A DNA stretch of 64,000 nt from Doryteuthis pealeii. Its lineage: Eukaryota; Mollusca; Cephalopoda; Myopsida; Loliginidae. The notes under the pieces were generated by a model. It did not search any database. It saw nothing but the letters and a program-made list of their open reading frames with translations, and was not told the DNA's origin. The position numbers were made by a program, and so were the translations under genes. Shown piece by piece: positions 61,898 through 64,000 of the stretch; the first letter of the stretch is position 1; the number at the start of each line of letters is the position of its first letter. The stretch is from NCBI GenBank assembly GCA_023376005.1, contig CM042160.1:89032980-89096979 (forward strand), read 5' to 3'.

Positions 61898-64000
61898 AAA
61901 AATCTTTTAAATAGTCAATTTCTAATGGGTAGTGTGGTCTATACCATTCTCTAAATAGACACTTTAACATTTATTATTTAACAAGGAATACTTACTTCAG
62001 TCTTATCACAAGAAACTAAGTGAAATTTCCTCAACATTTGTACAACAGCCATCTTGAGTTCTAGCTCAGCCAATCTTTTAAATAGTCTATTTCTAATGGG
62101 TAGTGTGGTCTATACCATTCTCTAAATAGACACTTTAACATTTATTATTTAACAAGGAATACTTACTTCAGTCTTATCACAAGAAACTAAGTGAAATTTC
62201 CTCAACATTTGTACAACAGCCATCTTGAATTCTAGCTCAGCTAATCTTTTAAATAGTCAATTTCTAATGGGTAGTGTGATCTATACCATTATCTAAATAG
62301 ACACTTTAACATTTATTATTTAACAAGGAATACTTACTTCAGTCTTATCACAAGAAACTAAACGAAATTTCCTCAACATTTGTACAACAGCCATCTTGAA
62401 TTCTAGCTCAGCCAATCTTTTAAATAGTCTATTTCTAATGGGTAGTGTGGTCTATACCATTATCTAAATAGACACTTTAACATTTATTATTTAACAAGGA
62501 ATACTTACTTCAGTCTTATCACAAGAAACTAAGTGAAATTTCCTCAACATTTGTACAACAGCCATCTTGAATTCTAGCTCAGCAATCTTTTAAATAGTCT
62601 ATTTCTAATGGGTAGTGTGTCTATACCATTAAATAGACACTTTAACATTTATTATTTAACAAGGAATACTTACTTCAGTCTTATCACAAGAAACTAAACG
62701 AAATTTCCTCAACATTTGTACAACAGCCATCTTGAATTCTAGCTCAGCCAATCTTTTAAATAGTCTATTTCTAATGGGTAGTGTGGTCTATACCATTCTC
62801 TAAATAGACACTTTAACATTTATTATTAACAAGGAATACTTACTTCAGTCTTATCACAAGAAACTAAACGAAATTTCCTCAACATTTGTACAACAGCCAT
62901 CTTGAATTCTAGCTCAGCCAATCTTTTAAATAGTCTATTTCTAATGGGTAGTGTGGTCTATACCATTCTCTAAATAGACACTTTAACATTTATTATTTAA
63001 CAAGGAATACTTACTTCAGTCTTATCACAAGAAACTAAACGAAATTTCCTCAACATTTGTACAACAGCCATCTTGAATTCTAGCTCAGCCAATCTTTTAA
63101 ATAGTCTATTTCTAATGGGTAGTGTGGTCTATACCATTCTCTAAATAGACACTTTAACATTTATTATTTAACAAGGAATACTTACTTCAGTCTTATCACA
63201 AGAAACTAAACGAAATTTCCTCAACATTTGTACAACAGCCATCTTGAATTCTAGCTCAGCCAATCTTTTAAATAGTCTATTTCTAATGGGTAGTGTGGTC
63301 TATACCATTCTCTAAATAGACACTTTAACATTTATTATTTAACAAGGAATACTTACTTCAGTCTTATCACAAGAAACTAAGTGAAATTTCCTCAACATTT
63401 GTACAACAGCCATCTTGAATTCTAGCTCAGCTAATCTTTTAAATAGTCTATTTCTAATGGGTAGTGTGGTCTATACCATTCTCTAAATAGACACTTTAAC
63501 ATTTATTATTTAACAAGGAATACTTACTTCAGTCTTATCACAAGAAACTAAACGAAATTTCCTCAACATTTGTACAACAGCCATCTTGAATTCTAGCTCA
63601 GCCAATCTTTTAAATAGTCTATTTCTAATGGGTAGTGTGGTCTATACCATTCTCTAAATAGACACTTTAACATTTATTATTTAACAAGGAATACTTACTT
63701 CAGTCTTATCACAAGAAACTAAACGAAATTTCCTCAACATTTGTACAACAGCCATCTTGAATTCTAGCTCAGCCAATCTTTTAAATAGTCTATTTCTAAT
63801 GGGTAGTGGGTCTATACCATTCTCTAAATAGACACTTTAACATTTATTATTTAACAAGGAATACTTACTTCAGTCTTATCACAAGAAACTAAACGAAATT
63901 TCCTCAACATTTGTACAACAGCCATCTTGAATTCTAGCTCAGCCAATCTTTTAAATAGTCAATTTCTAATGGGTAGTGTGGTCTATACCATTCTCTAAAT
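61898..64000 (-). repeat. 171-bp satellite built from a P450 exon end and intron start
   Basis: Twelve units with period 171 bp, continuing past the window. On the minus strand each has 81 nt of coding sequence (27 codons: RLAELEFKMAVVQMLRKF + RLVSCDKTE), the donor GTAAGT, then about 85 nt of intron-like sequence with stops. The exon part matches the P450 exons at 10139 and 59976; the heme cysteine lies just outside the unit. Units differ at few sites (AAACG/AAGTG), so the array is young or homogenised. There is no acceptor before the exon piece, so it would not be spliced in as such. Confidence 0.95.

Overview
Overall character: this is an AT-rich animal nuclear window with spliced genes, GT-AG introns and dense dispersed and tandem repeats. 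Protein-level resemblance (a CYP3-clan cytochrome P450 and the GPI mannosyltransferase PIGB), CCCTAA-type telomere-like tracts, tRNA-derived SINEs, Helitron-like ends and Penelope-like fragments fit an invertebrate, most plausibly a mollusc. The species cannot be fixed from the sequence alone.

Layout. (1) 1-10.3 kb: three well-formed exons of a plus-strand cytochrome P450 (862-950, 5887-6024, 10139-10301), together carrying helix K, the meander region and the heme-binding loop. The gene starts before the window and its last exon was not found. Its introns hold a second, truncated copy of the middle exon running in frame into a 2-kb minisatellite (1805-3905), a LINE fragment, a 124-bp tandem array and a 2.6-kb Helitron-like element. 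(2) 10.4-24.2 kb: repeat-rich, with foldback elements, SINEs, an 89-bp satellite and a 307-bp retrozyme-like unit closed by a hammerhead ribozyme motif. (3) 24.2-26.1 kb: tandem array of about 12 hammerhead-like units. (4) 26.2-43.3 kb: complete coding sequence of PIGB on the minus strand, 7 coding exons joining in frame to 579 codons, introns full of foldback and Helitron-like insertions. (5) 43.6-58.7 kb: no recognised host gene; SINEs, Helitron-like copies, a broken mariner transposase, microsatellites. (6) 58.7-64 kb: a 50-bp tandem array, then a minus-strand P450 exon fragment and a 171-bp satellite (12 copies, running off the window) in which every unit carries the same 27-codon P450 exon piece plus its splice donor.

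Most interesting: hammerhead-type self-cleaving RNA motifs of several unrelated sequence types (core CTGANGA, stem II, GAAA, with matching stem I), including a 307-bp retrozyme-like unit and the array ending about 60 bp past the PIGB stop; foldback elements with telomere-like cores, 8-bp target duplications and, in many copies, paired arms that changed together; and the P450-exon-derived satellite. Nothing was computed: alignments, folding and homology statements come from reading the sequence by eye and from knowledge of the families.
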